Assembly: GCF_000374345.1 (NCBI RefSeq)
Contig: NZ_KB894008.1
Location: 1 to 38,310 of the forward strand
Origin: Heyndrickxia acidiproducens DSM 23148
GTDB lineage: Bacteria; Bacillota; Bacilli; Bacillales; Bacillaceae_C
Length of the DNA: 38,310 bases
Reading direction: 5' to 3'
The notes beneath the pieces are model-generated. The model did no database searches, was not told the origin of the DNA, and saw nothing but the letters and a program-made list of their open reading frames with translations. The number at the start of each line of letters is the position of its first letter. The stretch's first letter is position 1. This document shows positions 8,425 through 17,194 of the stretch, piece after piece. The position numbers were made by a program, and so were the translations under genes.

Positions 8425-8466
8425 TTAGCTATTGGCAATTACTATTTCGAAAAAGAAAAAGTGAGA

Positions 8467-8499
8467 ACCCCCTGTGAAACCTATTGGGTTACGGGGGGC
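8467..8499. other. G/C-rich hairpin without T-run
   Basis: ACCCCCTGT...AACC (8468-8481) can pair with GGTT-ACGGGGGG (8487-8498) around a short loop, just downstream of the oxidoreductase gene. No T tract follows on either side, so a classical terminator is not claimed. It may act as a transcript 3' stabiliser. Confidence 0.35.
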
Positions 8500-8568
8500 A
8501 ATCGAAAAAGGTTAAGCATTTCGATCAAAATCGTACCCCCCTGATTGTAATAATTTGAGTAAAACGAA

Positions 8569-8706
8569 TCATCTCTGCCCCGAAAACTTCATTCGCTCAA
8601 TCTGTGGGCCCCCATAAATATTGGCAGAAAAAAGCAGGCCACATTCAGCTAATAATTTTTTATCAAATGCGTTCGTATCTTCAATTTGTTGGATGATAAA
8701 TAGCAT
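8569..8706 (-). CDS. Possible 45-residue small ORF
   Basis: The complementary strand encodes a 45-residue peptide beginning MLFIIQQIEDTNAF and ending ERMKFSGQR. An AAAGGAG motif lies about a dozen bases before the ATG, slightly far. The composition looks protein-like, but I recognise no family. It lies alone in a debris-rich gap, so it may be a small gene or the remnant of a longer one. Low confidence. Confidence 0.25.
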   Translation of the reverse strand: MLFIIQQIEDTNAFDKKLLAECGLLFSANIYGGPQIERMKFSGQR

Positions 8707-8952
8707 ATAACCTGTGTTCTCCTTTTCTTTTGCGTGTCAAGCTGTATAATGACTCGATCCACTAAATCATTGGACCAGTGATTCCTCATAATAACATTGA
8801 CATAGACTATATTTCGCTCCTTTCTGCTTTTTTTCGAAGTATTCTACTCTTTTACGCTGAACAGCTACATAAATAAGGCAAGAAAATTGACAAACTAATT
8901 GCAAGTGAAGGAAAAGTATGTTATATTCTTAACAATATTGAGTCAATTTTAA

Positions 8953-9018
8953 GACTACTCAACAAACCTCTCAAAAAATGAAAAAGTTTTATGGACAGGC
9001 AATAGCGTGAACGCCTAA
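8953..9018 (+). pseudogene. Putative 3' remnant of an IS200/IS605-type tnpB
   Basis: A short open stretch ends in LWTGNSVNA and a TAA. It is followed 12 bases later by a CTCCCACC/GGATGGGAG hairpin. Coding tail plus hairpin is the arrangement of the tnpB 3' end and right end in IS200/IS605 elements. The TGNSVN segment recurs as TGNTVN at 251-270, with 18 of 20 bases identical. Nothing upstream in this gap encodes the RuvC or zinc-finger parts of TnpB, so it is at most a fragment. The assignment rests on motif memory and layout, not on a database match. Confidence 0.35.
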
Positions 9019-9029
9019 CCGAAATCCAT

Positions 9030-9105
9030 CTCCCACCTGCTCATTGGGCTGCGCTCTGCACATCCTTGAGGATGGGAGACTTCTTTCAGAAAGCCGTTAA
9101 AGATA
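9030..9105 (+). ncRNA. Degraded IS605 right-end / omega-RNA-like hairpin
   Basis: CTCCCACC (9030-9037) pairs with GGATGGGAG (9070-9078; one bulge) around a 32-base loop, and is followed by ACTTCTTTCAGAAAGCCGTTAAAG. The better preserved structure at 29860-30056 has the same order: CTCCCACCT, loop, AGGTGGGAG, then GCCCGTAAAG. This suggests the two are related copies. Here the later hairpins are absent, so the copy looks truncated. It follows a TnpB-like tail. Confidence 0.35.
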
Positions 9106-9305
9106 TTTTGTTATATGAAGCTGCAGCATCCACATTGCCATGCTCCTATAGTTATTGGATCTCCGCCTGTCAATTATTTAAGACAGCAAAATCTACCGGT
9201 AAAAGGCATCTGGACACATTGCTGTTTGCAAATTATCGAACAATTATCTGCTGCAAGCATCGTACAAAAAAGGAATAATTCCAAAACAACAAAGAGGTGT
9301 CCATC
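9079..9305. other. Unassigned stretch before the DUF3100 gene
   Basis: Two overlapping plus-strand frames are open here (9066-9278 and 9115-9348), but neither has a ribosome site or a recognised domain. The second runs into the next gene. I see no promoter I would defend. The sequence is probably leader plus residual mobile-element DNA. Confidence 0.3.
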
Positions 9306-10130
9306 TTGCAACGATTATTTAGTTGGAAAATTCATGCATTGGTATTAGTTCTTGTCTGCGTCGCGGAGTTTATCGGACAAAAAAACTTCAGCATTGGCAT
9401 TGGTACAGTTGCTTTATTTCCAATGCTCTACGCTCTGTTAATCGGTTCAGTTATCAGTTTGCCTTCTCTCAAAATATTAAGTGAAAAAAATATGAATATC
9501 GCAGCGAATATTCTCGGAATCTCCTTTATGCTGTTTGTTGCAAAACTTGGCACTTTAATGGGCCCATCGATCCCTAAACTGCTGGATGCCGGGTTTTCAT
9601 TGACTTTTCAGGAATTTGGCCATTTTCTTGGAACCATTATTATCGGCCTGCCGATTGCATTATTAATCGGAATGAGAAGGGAAGCCATTGGCGCAACGTT
9701 CTCCATTGATAGGGAACCTAATCTCGCTATTATCGCAGAAAAATATGGTGCGGACTCTCCTGAGGGAAGAGGGGCACTTGGGGTGTATGTTTGCGGAACA
9801 TTATTTGGGGCAGTTTATCTTTCCGTGATTGCCAGTCTTATCGCAAGTACAGGATTTTTTCACCCGATTTCACTTGCAATGGGAGCGGGCGTCGGGTCAG
9901 GAAGTATGATGGCTGCCATGACGGGTGCCATTACTGCCATCTATCCGGAATCCGGCAATGATATTGCTGTATTTGCCGGCGCAGCCAACTTGATCACGAC
10001 AATTGTGGGCACATTTGTCTGTATATTTATTTCTTTGCCATTAACCAACTTCTTATATAAATATTTGAGCCCTATCCTGGGAAAACGCCCGGAAAATCAG
10101 GAATCCAGTTTGGAAAAACTTAATGGTTAA
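9306..10130 (+). CDS. DUF3100 family membrane protein (putative transporter subunit)
   Basis: A 274-residue integral membrane protein with about eight hydrophobic segments. It has a conserved middle loop (RREAIGATFSIDREPNLAIIAEKYG) and a glycine-rich segment AMGAGVGSGSMMAAMTGAI. I recognise this as a DUF3100-type protein. Function is not established; the paired gene and two-part layout resemble small two-subunit carboxylate permeases. GTG 9297 overlaps the ribosome site AAAGAGG; TTG 9306 lies eight bases after that site and is preferred. The next gene follows closely and both end at one terminator, so they form a two-gene operon. It stands where the EIIC part of the alpha-glucoside permease would be expected. 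Confidence 0.7.
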   Translation: MQRLFSWKIHALVLVLVCVAEFIGQKNFSIGIGTVALFPMLYALLIGSVISLPSLKILSEKNMNIAANILGISFMLFVAKLGTLMGPSIPKLLDAGFSLTFQEFGHFLGTIIIGLPIALLIGMRREAIGATFSIDREPNLAIIAEKYGADSPEGRGALGVYVCGTLFGAVYLSVIASLIASTGFFHPISLAMGAGVGSGSMMAAMTGAITAIYPESGNDIAVFAGAANLITTIVGTFVCIFISLPLTNFLYKYLSPILGKRPENQESSLEKLNG

Positions 10131-10146
10131 AAATAGGGGGAGCAGC

Positions 10147-10590
10147 ATGTTGAACAAAATCTACACATTTGCCATCATCGGTATTATCGCTATTCTGGGA
10201 AACTGGATTGGATATCATGTCTCACCAATGAAAGCCCTGCCCGGGATGTTCATTATCATTGCCATTACGATCGCCGGTTTTGCGGTTGGGAAACTCATTC
10301 CTTTTAAAACGCCGGTCGTGGTCTGGATTTCTCTAATTGCACTGCTTGTCTCATCTTCTGCATTTCCTGGAAATGCCTATATCGTAAAAGCTGCAGAACA
10401 AATTAATTTCATGGCACTTGCTACACCCATTCTTGCTTATGCAGGATTGTCATTTGGAAAAGATCTGAAGGAATTCAAAAAGTTAGGATGGCGGATTGTC
10501 GTTGTCTCTTTAGTCGTTTACACCGGAACTTTTATCTTCTCTTCACTTATTGCAGAACTTGGTTTCAGGCTTACCGGTAAATTCCATTAA
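10147..10590 (+). CDS. Small membrane protein, partner of the DUF3100 gene
   Basis: A 147-residue protein with four or five hydrophobic segments, beginning MLNKIYTFAIIGIIAILGNW. It includes GMFIIIAITIAGFAVGKLIPF and ends LAYAGLSFGKDL...SLIAELGFRL. An in-frame ATG at 10123 overlaps the previous gene, but ATG 10147 is preferred because AGGGGGAG lies six bases upstream. Adjacent position and shared terminator suggest that the two proteins form one membrane complex. I recognise no characterised homologue. The layout resembles split permeases such as MadL/MadM, but that is analogy only. Confidence 0.65.
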   Translation: MLNKIYTFAIIGIIAILGNWIGYHVSPMKALPGMFIIIAITIAGFAVGKLIPFKTPVVVWISLIALLVSSSAFPGNAYIVKAAEQINFMALATPILAYAGLSFGKDLKEFKKLGWRIVVVSLVVYTGTFIFSSLIAELGFRLTGKFH

Positions 10591-10617
10591 AATAGTTATT
10601 TATAGAATTGGAAGAAG

Positions 10618-10644
10618 AGCAGAGACTCAAGTCTCTGCTTTTTT
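10618..10644 (+). terminator. Rho-independent terminator after the DUF3100 pair
   Basis: AGCAGAGAC (10618-10626), a TCAA loop and GTCTCTGCT (10631-10639) form a perfect 9-bp stem followed by TTTTT. It separates the membrane-protein pair from the IIB fragment downstream. Confidence 0.88.
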
Positions 10645-10711
10645 GCTATGCTCACCGCAAAAGATAAAGACAGGACATAGAAGTAAGAAAGAAGAAGGAC
10701 AGGAAACCAAA

Positions 10712-11038
10712 TTGTATACCAAGAAAGAATACAATGAAAGCAAAGGAAAGTCATCCAAAAAACAAACGGCTTCAGCAAAAGAGGGGCCGGGACTAGCGGC
10801 TGTGATTGTAAGTGCGCTGGGTGGGGCTGACAATATTAATACGGTCACCAATTGCTATACAAGGCTGAGACTTACGCTAAAAAAACCGGAACTGGTGAAT
10901 GAAGCTGTACTGAAGAATGAAACCGGTGCCAGCGGTGTCATTATCAAGGATCATAACGTGCATGTCGTATATGGATTGCAAGTCAGCAGTGTCAGACAAG
11001 CCGTTGATAAATATTTAGGAAGAGAATCTGAAGAGTAA
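10712..11038 (+). pseudogene. Stand-alone IIB domain left from an alpha-glucoside PTS EIICB gene (malP/glvC type)
   Basis: The frame encodes the C-terminal part of a MalP/GlvC-type PTS permease. It has the interdomain segment LYTKKEYNE and a full IIB domain with the phosphocysteine in NTVTNCYTRLRLTL (about Cys48), ending QAVDKYLGRESEE. The roughly 400-residue EIIC membrane domain expected before it is absent; the upstream DNA is the DUF3100 pair and its terminator. Homology seems to begin near 10660. TTG 10712, with AGGACAGGA just upstream, could still express a 108-residue free IIB protein. It is therefore either a remnant or a separately expressed IIB. It is the first gene of a group with glvA and a Glc-type EIIA. 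Confidence 0.8.
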
Positions 11039-11056
11039 AAATAAAGAAAGGAATGA

Positions 11057-12388
<1,332 letters not shown>

Positions 12389-12394
12389 TTTCCC

Positions 12395-12427
12395 GGGGCG
12401 GAAAGAGCATTCTTTTTTCGCCCTTTT
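12395..12427 (+). terminator. Possible terminator/attenuator between malA and the EIIA gene
   Basis: GGGGCGGAAAGA pairs imperfectly with TCTTTTTTCGCCC and is followed by TTTT. It may reduce read-through from the glycosidase gene into the EIIA gene. Confidence 0.55.
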
Positions 12428-12481
12428 CATAATAGGGTACAAAAAATAAAACTGGAAAATTGTTATGGGAGGGAAAATGAT

Positions 12482-12970
12482 ATGTTCAAACTCTTTGCGA
12501 AAAAAGCTGCAGTTGATGAGCTTGTTTCACCCATTACTGGAAAAGTTGTAAAAATTGAAGACGTTCCTGATGAGATGTTCAGCCAAAAAATGATCGGGGA
12601 TGGTATTGCAATTGAACCGGAGGAAGGTGTGGTTGCCGCTCCGATCGATGGAGAAATTGTCCAGCTCTTTCCAACGATGCATGCGGTTGGAATACGGGGA
12701 AAGAGTGGTATAGAAATCTTAATTCATATCGGTTTGGAAACAGTCACAATGAACGGAGAAGGTTTTCAGGGATTTGTGAAACAAGGGGACAGCGTTAAAG
12801 CGGGTGACAAGCTGATCACTTTTGATCTTGAATCAATAAAAAAACATGCGGACAGCATCATTTCTCCGGTTGTCATTACAAATCCCGATTCGGTTAACTC
12901 TTTGGCCAAAACCGGCGAAACCTATGTAAAACGCGGTGAATCTGTTTTGTTAACCGTTAAAATGCATTAG
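12482..12970 (+). CDS. PTS glucose-type EIIA
   Basis: A 162-residue EIIA of the glucose (Crr) class. It has VVAAPIDGEIVQLFPTMHAVG with the catalytic His67 and EILIHIGLETVTMNGEGF with the phosphohistidine at about 82. It would phosphorylate the IIB of the alpha-glucoside system and possibly other Glc-family permeases. GGGAGGG lies seven bases before the ATG. Having a free IIA next to the IIB and the phospho-glucosidase fits a maltose-type PTS group, even though the EIIC is missing. Confidence 0.93.
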   Translation: MFKLFAKKAAVDELVSPITGKVVKIEDVPDEMFSQKMIGDGIAIEPEEGVVAAPIDGEIVQLFPTMHAVGIRGKSGIEILIHIGLETVTMNGEGFQGFVKQGDSVKAGDKLITFDLESIKKHADSIISPVVITNPDSVNSLAKTGETYVKRGESVLLTVKMH

Positions 12971-13062
12971 TTAAGTGCTGCCATCATAAAAGAGGGGTGT
13001 ACCATTCTACGTTGGAAAGAAAACCTCCAATTATGCAGTGCACCGCAGCTCCTTTCCAGATT

Positions 13063-13098
13063 ACAACGCAGACTTTTCATTTGCAAAGCCTGCGTTGT
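13063..13098. terminator. Long hairpin between convergent genes
   Basis: ACAACGCAGACTTT pairs with AAAGCCTGCGTTGT, 13 of 14 positions, around an 8-base loop. It lies between the EIIA gene and the convergent allantoinase gene. Neither side has a T-run, so it is at best a bidirectional or weak terminator, or an RNA 3'-end stabiliser. Confidence 0.5.
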
Positions 13099-13110
13099 AT
13101 ATTGGTCATA

Positions 13111-14496
13111 TTAAACTGTCGTATGGGCTTTTATCATGGTATTGTGAGGGATTAACCATTTTCCCTTTTCCACCGTTTCTCTTATTTTCCCATTTTCATA
13201 GAGAATATTTCCGCGCCGGATGGTCATGCTGATTTTGCATGGGAAGGTATGCCCGATATAAAGGCTTTCTTTATGTTTTGCAAAAAAATTGCCTTCTGAA
13301 ACCGTATAGGCTTCTTTGAGAGAAACAATTGCAAAATCTGCGTCTTTTCCTTCTTGAATGCGGCCTTTTTCAGCCAGGTTAAAACGGTTTGCCGGATTTT
13401 CAGCTGTCCATTTGGCCACTTGTGTAAATGGAATGTCATATTTGACGGCCAGCTCGATTAGTGAAAGGAGCGTAAATTGGCCGCCGCTGATCCCGCCCCA
13501 TGCCTCAAACAAGTTGTGCACAGCCGGGTCTTTTAACTCATACGGGCAGGGCGAATGGTCGGAGGCAATCATATCAAATTTCCCTTCCTGCAATAATCGG
13601 ATTAATTTCTGCTGCTCTTCCGGCTTGCGGAGCGGCGGGGCGCATTTGGCTACGGATCCTTTTATTGTGAGATCCTCATGTGAAAACAATAAATAATGCG
13701 GGCAGGTTTCAACCGTAATATCCATTCCTTCCTGCTTGGCTGCTTCAATTTTCCGAATGGCGGCCTCACTGCTGATATGGACAAAATGCAGGGGACAGCC
13801 GGTCAGTTTTGCAAACGCAATCGCATGCCCGACGGCTTCCGCTTCTGCAAGCACCGGCCTTGTTTCAAGATAATCATCCGCTGTGAGTGCTCCCTGCTTT
13901 TCTTTTTCAACTTTCAGCCAATCTGTAATCGCGGCGCTTTCTGAATGTAATGCCAGGACTTTTCCGAGCGCAGCGATTTCTTTCATCCCGTTTAAAAGGG
14001 TTGTATCATCTGCGCGTTCAAATTCCGGATTTCCGGAATCGGAAAGAAAGGCTTTAAAGCCGATTACACCGGAGTCAGCCATTTCCTTTAAATCTTCTAC
14101 ATGGCCCGGGACAAGCCCGCCCCATAATCCAAAATCAACCAGCGATTTTCCCGTGCCAATTTTTGATTTTTGCAGTAAAGCCTGCTTCGTTACCGTAGAA
14201 GGGATTCCGTTTAATGGCATATCGAAAAAGGTGGTGCCGCCGCCTGCTGCAATCATTTTCGAACCGGTTTCAAAGCCTTCCCAATTCTCATTACCCGGCT
14301 CGTTAAAATGGACATGGATATCAATCATGCCGGGAAAAATATAGGATCCGCCTGCATCCAGTTCCTGCTTGGCTGTGTCTTGCAAATTTGCTGCGATTTT
14401 CATGATTTTGCCGTCTTTTACTGCAATATCATCCTGCTTGATTTCATCCGGCAGAACAACGAGACCGTTGCGCAAAAGAAGATCATATTGTGCCAT
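13111..14496 (-). CDS. allB: Allantoinase
   Basis: A 461-residue amidohydrolase-superfamily allantoinase (PucH/AllB) that opens allantoin to allantoate using two metal ions. The metal ligands are visible: HVHFNEPG (His61, His63), the carbamylated lysine in GVIGFKAFL (Lys148), LALHSES (His184), FVHISSEA (His240) and ASDHSPC (Asp313). A GTG three codons upstream is possible, but the ATG at 14496 lies six bases after AGGTG and is preferred. It is the third gene of the allC-pucG-allB arm, ten bases after pucG, and converges with the PTS genes. Confidence 0.96.
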   Translation of the reverse strand: MAQYDLLLRNGLVVLPDEIKQDDIAVKDGKIMKIAANLQDTAKQELDAGGSYIFPGMIDIHVHFNEPGNENWEGFETGSKMIAAGGGTTFFDMPLNGIPSTVTKQALLQKSKIGTGKSLVDFGLWGGLVPGHVEDLKEMADSGVIGFKAFLSDSGNPEFERADDTTLLNGMKEIAALGKVLALHSESAAITDWLKVEKEKQGALTADDYLETRPVLAEAEAVGHAIAFAKLTGCPLHFVHISSEAAIRKIEAAKQEGMDITVETCPHYLLFSHEDLTIKGSVAKCAPPLRKPEEQQKLIRLLQEGKFDMIASDHSPCPYELKDPAVHNLFEAWGGISGGQFTLLSLIELAVKYDIPFTQVAKWTAENPANRFNLAEKGRIQEGKDADFAIVSLKEAYTVSEGNFFAKHKESLYIGHTFPCKISMTIRRGNILYENGKIRETVEKGKWLIPHNTMIKAHTTV

Positions 14497-14506
14497 TTCG
14501 TTCACC

Positions 14507-15760
14507 TCATTTTAGAATGACTGACTTATTTCTTTCTTTTTCGTACACATCCAGTGCCGCCTGCAGTGCTTCACCGCGGAAGATATTTGCACCGTGGCGG
14601 ATTAATACCGCTTCTAATGCGCCTAAAAGAGTAAGAATATTGTCTTTCCGGCAGCCGTAGCCCATCGTGCCGATTCGCCAAATTTTTCCGTGCAGCGGCC
14701 CGAAAGAAGAGGCGATCTCAATGCCGAATTCCTCAAGCAGCATGCTGCGGACGGATTCACCGTCAATGCCGGCCGGAATGTTGACACATGTCACAGGTGG
14801 CAGCTTATGTGCAGAGTCGCCAAACAGGGTTAACCCCATTGCTTCGAGGCCGGCCATTAAGGCTTTTTCATGGAGTTGATGACGCAAGAACCGTTCTTCA
14901 AGCCCTTCTTCCAACACGAGCCTGAGCCCTTCTCTTAATGCATAAATCATCGAAGTTGCCTCGGTGTGGTGGTTCAGCCTGCGCGGGCTCCAATAATCCT
15001 GCAACATGCTTAAATCAAAATAATTGCTGGCAATCGGGCGCCTGCTTCTTGCATAGGAGCGGTCTTCATCGGTAGCAATTCCGCGCTCGACTTTTTTTCT
15101 GGAGAGGACAATTTTTTCAATCTGGTCATTATACGTGATCGGCGCCATGCCGGATGGAACGGACAGGCATTTCTGCGTTCCGCCAATGAGCGCGTCAATA
15201 CACCATTCGTCCGTTTTTACATCAACGCCGCCAATTGAGGCAACCGCATCTACAACCAGGAGCACATCGCGGTTGCGGCATGCTTTTCCGATTTCAGCTA
15301 GCGGCTGCATTCTCCCGGTTGATGTTTCACCGTGCACCATTGTCAGTACTTTTGGCGCCACTTTTTCCATTTCCCGGATGACGCGTTCTGGTTCAAACAC
15401 TTCTCCCCACGGACATTCGATCGTGTGCACGTCCGCGCCGTAACGTTCACAAATTTCAACCATTAAATGGCCGAATCTGCCATAGATCGGAACAAGAACA
15501 CGGTCGCCGGGTTCAAGAATGCTGCTTAATACGGCTTCAATGCCTGAGCGGGAAGTCCCGTCCACCGGGAATGCCCAATGGTTTTTGGTTTGGAAGACCT
15601 GTCTGAGCATCTCCATTACTTCATTCATGATATTTGTAAAAGCGGGATCAAACTGTCCGAGGATTGGCGTGCTCATTGCCTGCAGCACGCGCGGGTCAAC
15701 TTCAACAGGGCCCGGTGTCATGATTGTCCTTTTAGGAGTCGTGAGTTCTTTATAGGTCAA
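14507..15760 (-). CDS. pucG: (S)-ureidoglycine--glyoxylate aminotransferase
   Basis: A 417-residue fold-type I PLP aminotransferase of the PucG group. It transfers the amino group of (S)-ureidoglycine to glyoxylate, giving oxalurate and glycine. Features: RTIMTPGPVEVDPRVL at the N-terminus, MVHGETSTGRMQP, VVDAVASIGG with the cofactor aspartate (171), and the Schiff-base lysine in LIGGTQKCLS (197). An ATG at 15787 would overlap the upstream allC and lacks a site. TTG 15760, preceded by AGGGGAGG at six bases, gives the family length. The 14-base gap to allC suggests a shared transcript. Confidence 0.94.
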   Translation of the reverse strand: MTYKELTTPKRTIMTPGPVEVDPRVLQAMSTPILGQFDPAFTNIMNEVMEMLRQVFQTKNHWAFPVDGTSRSGIEAVLSSILEPGDRVLVPIYGRFGHLMVEICERYGADVHTIECPWGEVFEPERVIREMEKVAPKVLTMVHGETSTGRMQPLAEIGKACRNRDVLLVVDAVASIGGVDVKTDEWCIDALIGGTQKCLSVPSGMAPITYNDQIEKIVLSRKKVERGIATDEDRSYARSRRPIASNYFDLSMLQDYWSPRRLNHHTEATSMIYALREGLRLVLEEGLEERFLRHQLHEKALMAGLEAMGLTLFGDSAHKLPPVTCVNIPAGIDGESVRSMLLEEFGIEIASSFGPLHGKIWRIGTMGYGCRKDNILTLLGALEAVLIRHGANIFRGEALQAALDVYEKERNKSVILK

Positions 15761-15773
15761 ATGGATCCTCCCC

Positions 15774-17009
15774 TTACTGATAAGCAATTTTGTATAAAAC
15801 TTCTTCTAATAATGCCACGCCGGTTTCCAAGTCCTGCGCGGCCGTGTATTCTTTTGGTGAGTGGCTGATCCCGCTCCGGCTCGGCACAAATAATAATAAG
15901 GTCGGGCAGAACGGGCCAAAGACTTGCGCATCGTGGCCGGCACCGCTCACCATGTCCTGAAACCGGATGTTCTGCTTTTGCGCGATGCTTCTGGCGCATT
16001 CTGCCATCTCAGTATCCAGTTCAACCGGGGCCTCATCCATCCACTGCGAGATTAAAAACTTCATCTGCATTGCTTCCGACTGTTTCTCAAGTGCGGTAAA
16101 AATATCACTGCAAAATTGGTCCATCACTTCGGTTTTGTGATGGCGGATATCAAGGCTGAACTCGATTTCACCCGCGACGACATTGGGGACATTGGGTTTT
16201 ACTTCCATTCTGCCGACTGTTGCGACCAAAAGCGGATCCAATTCTTTTGCCTTCCGGGTTAAATACGAAATGAATTCGGCCGCTGCGCTGACGGCGTCTT
16301 TCCGGAACGGCATCGGGGTGGTCCCGGCATGGTTGCTTTCTCCTTCTATCCGGATCGTGTAGCGGCGCTGCCCGACAATATGCGTTACAATCCCGACCGC
16401 ATTTTGATTTTTTTCCAGCACCATGCCCTGTTCGATGTGCATTTCAATGAACCGGTGCACATCATCGCGGGCAGCCGGGGAATCGTTTTCGGGACTGAAA
16501 CCGGAAGCCTGCATGGCATGTAAGAAAGAAATGCCTTGTGAATCTTTGACATCTTTCACATCATCCAGGCTAAAAGTGCCGCGGATATTTTTTGAACCCC
16601 AAAAGGATAACGGAAAGCGGCTGCCTTCTTCCTCACAGAGCGAGACCACTTCCATCGTTTTCCTTGGAGCGCCGTATTGCCGCAAAAGCCTCGACACGGC
16701 GATGAAGCTTGCGGCGATGCCGTATGCGCCGTCATACTTGCCGCCTTCAATAACGGTATCAATATGGGAACCGGTCAGTATGGTTTCCCCCGCTTCTGTT
16801 CCTTCCAGCCTGCCGAATAAATTTCCGACACTGTCAAAATAAGCGTGTAAACCGGCTTCTTCCATTTTCTTTTTCAATGCGTGCTGTGCTTCCTTCCAGG
16901 CCGGTGTATATAAAAGCCTTGTCACACCGCCGCCAGCTGTTTTTCCAAAAGAAGCAAGCCATTCGATTACATCACAGACTTCATCCGTTGCTTTTCTTTT
17001 CACGAGCAT
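15774..17009 (-). CDS. allC: Allantoate amidohydrolase (M20 family)
   Basis: A 411-residue M20 metallohydrolase that converts allantoate to (S)-ureidoglycine, CO2 and ammonia. Metal and active-site motifs: TGSHIDTVIEGGKYDGAYG (His82, Asp93), SLCEEEGSRFPLSFWGS (Glu127/128), EMHIEQG (His191) and near the C-terminus SGAGHDAQVF. The dimerisation domain sits between about 210 and 330, with SNHAGTTPMPFRKD. It is the first gene of the minus-strand arm, facing pucR across 185 bases. AAGGAG is present, but 13 bases from the ATG, longer than usual. Confidence 0.95.
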   Translation of the reverse strand: MLVKRKATDEVCDVIEWLASFGKTAGGGVTRLLYTPAWKEAQHALKKKMEEAGLHAYFDSVGNLFGRLEGTEAGETILTGSHIDTVIEGGKYDGAYGIAASFIAVSRLLRQYGAPRKTMEVVSLCEEEGSRFPLSFWGSKNIRGTFSLDDVKDVKDSQGISFLHAMQASGFSPENDSPAARDDVHRFIEMHIEQGMVLEKNQNAVGIVTHIVGQRRYTIRIEGESNHAGTTPMPFRKDAVSAAAEFISYLTRKAKELDPLLVATVGRMEVKPNVPNVVAGEIEFSLDIRHHKTEVMDQFCSDIFTALEKQSEAMQMKFLISQWMDEAPVELDTEMAECARSIAQKQNIRFQDMVSGAGHDAQVFGPFCPTLLLFVPSRSGISHSPKEYTAAQDLETGVALLEEVLYKIAYQ

Positions 17010-17131
17010 AGGGTTTGACCCGCTCCTTCCGTCTCATGTATGGTTTTCTCACATGATAAAATATTTATCTATAGTTTACCGGCTTCTAAGCAAAACTTCA
17101 TTATGAATTTTACACAAATTTTCTAAGTTCT

Positions 17132-17161
17132 TTGTTCAACATCACTAAATTGTGATAAAAT
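17132..17161 (+). promoter_or_regulatory. Putative pucR promoter with overlapping palindrome
   Basis: TTGTTC (17132-17137), an 18-base spacer and TAAAAT (17156-17161) form a SigA-like promoter 33 bases before the pucR start. Within the spacer ATCAC (17141-17145) and GTGAT (17152-17156) form an inverted repeat that reaches the -10 and could be an operator, perhaps autoregulatory. No exact match to the published B. subtilis PucR box was found by eye. Confidence 0.45.
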
Positions 17162-17194
17162 AACGAAATCATAATAAATTTGCGGAGGTGTGCC

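Noticed and set aside
8467..8499. Hairpin as terminator of the yfmJ-type gene
   Set aside because: A good stem but no T-run; listed only as a hairpin.
10550..10711. Upstream extension of the IIB reading frame
   Set aside because: It overlaps the DUF3100 partner gene and runs through a strong terminator; no homology to EIIC is visible there.
13883..14344. Plus-strand open frame of 153 codons inside allB
   Set aside because: Antisense shadow; allB has all catalytic residues in the other strand.
15761..15787. Upstream ATG start for pucG
   Set aside because: Overlaps allC, has no ribosome site and makes the protein longer than the family; TTG 15760 has AGGGGAGG.
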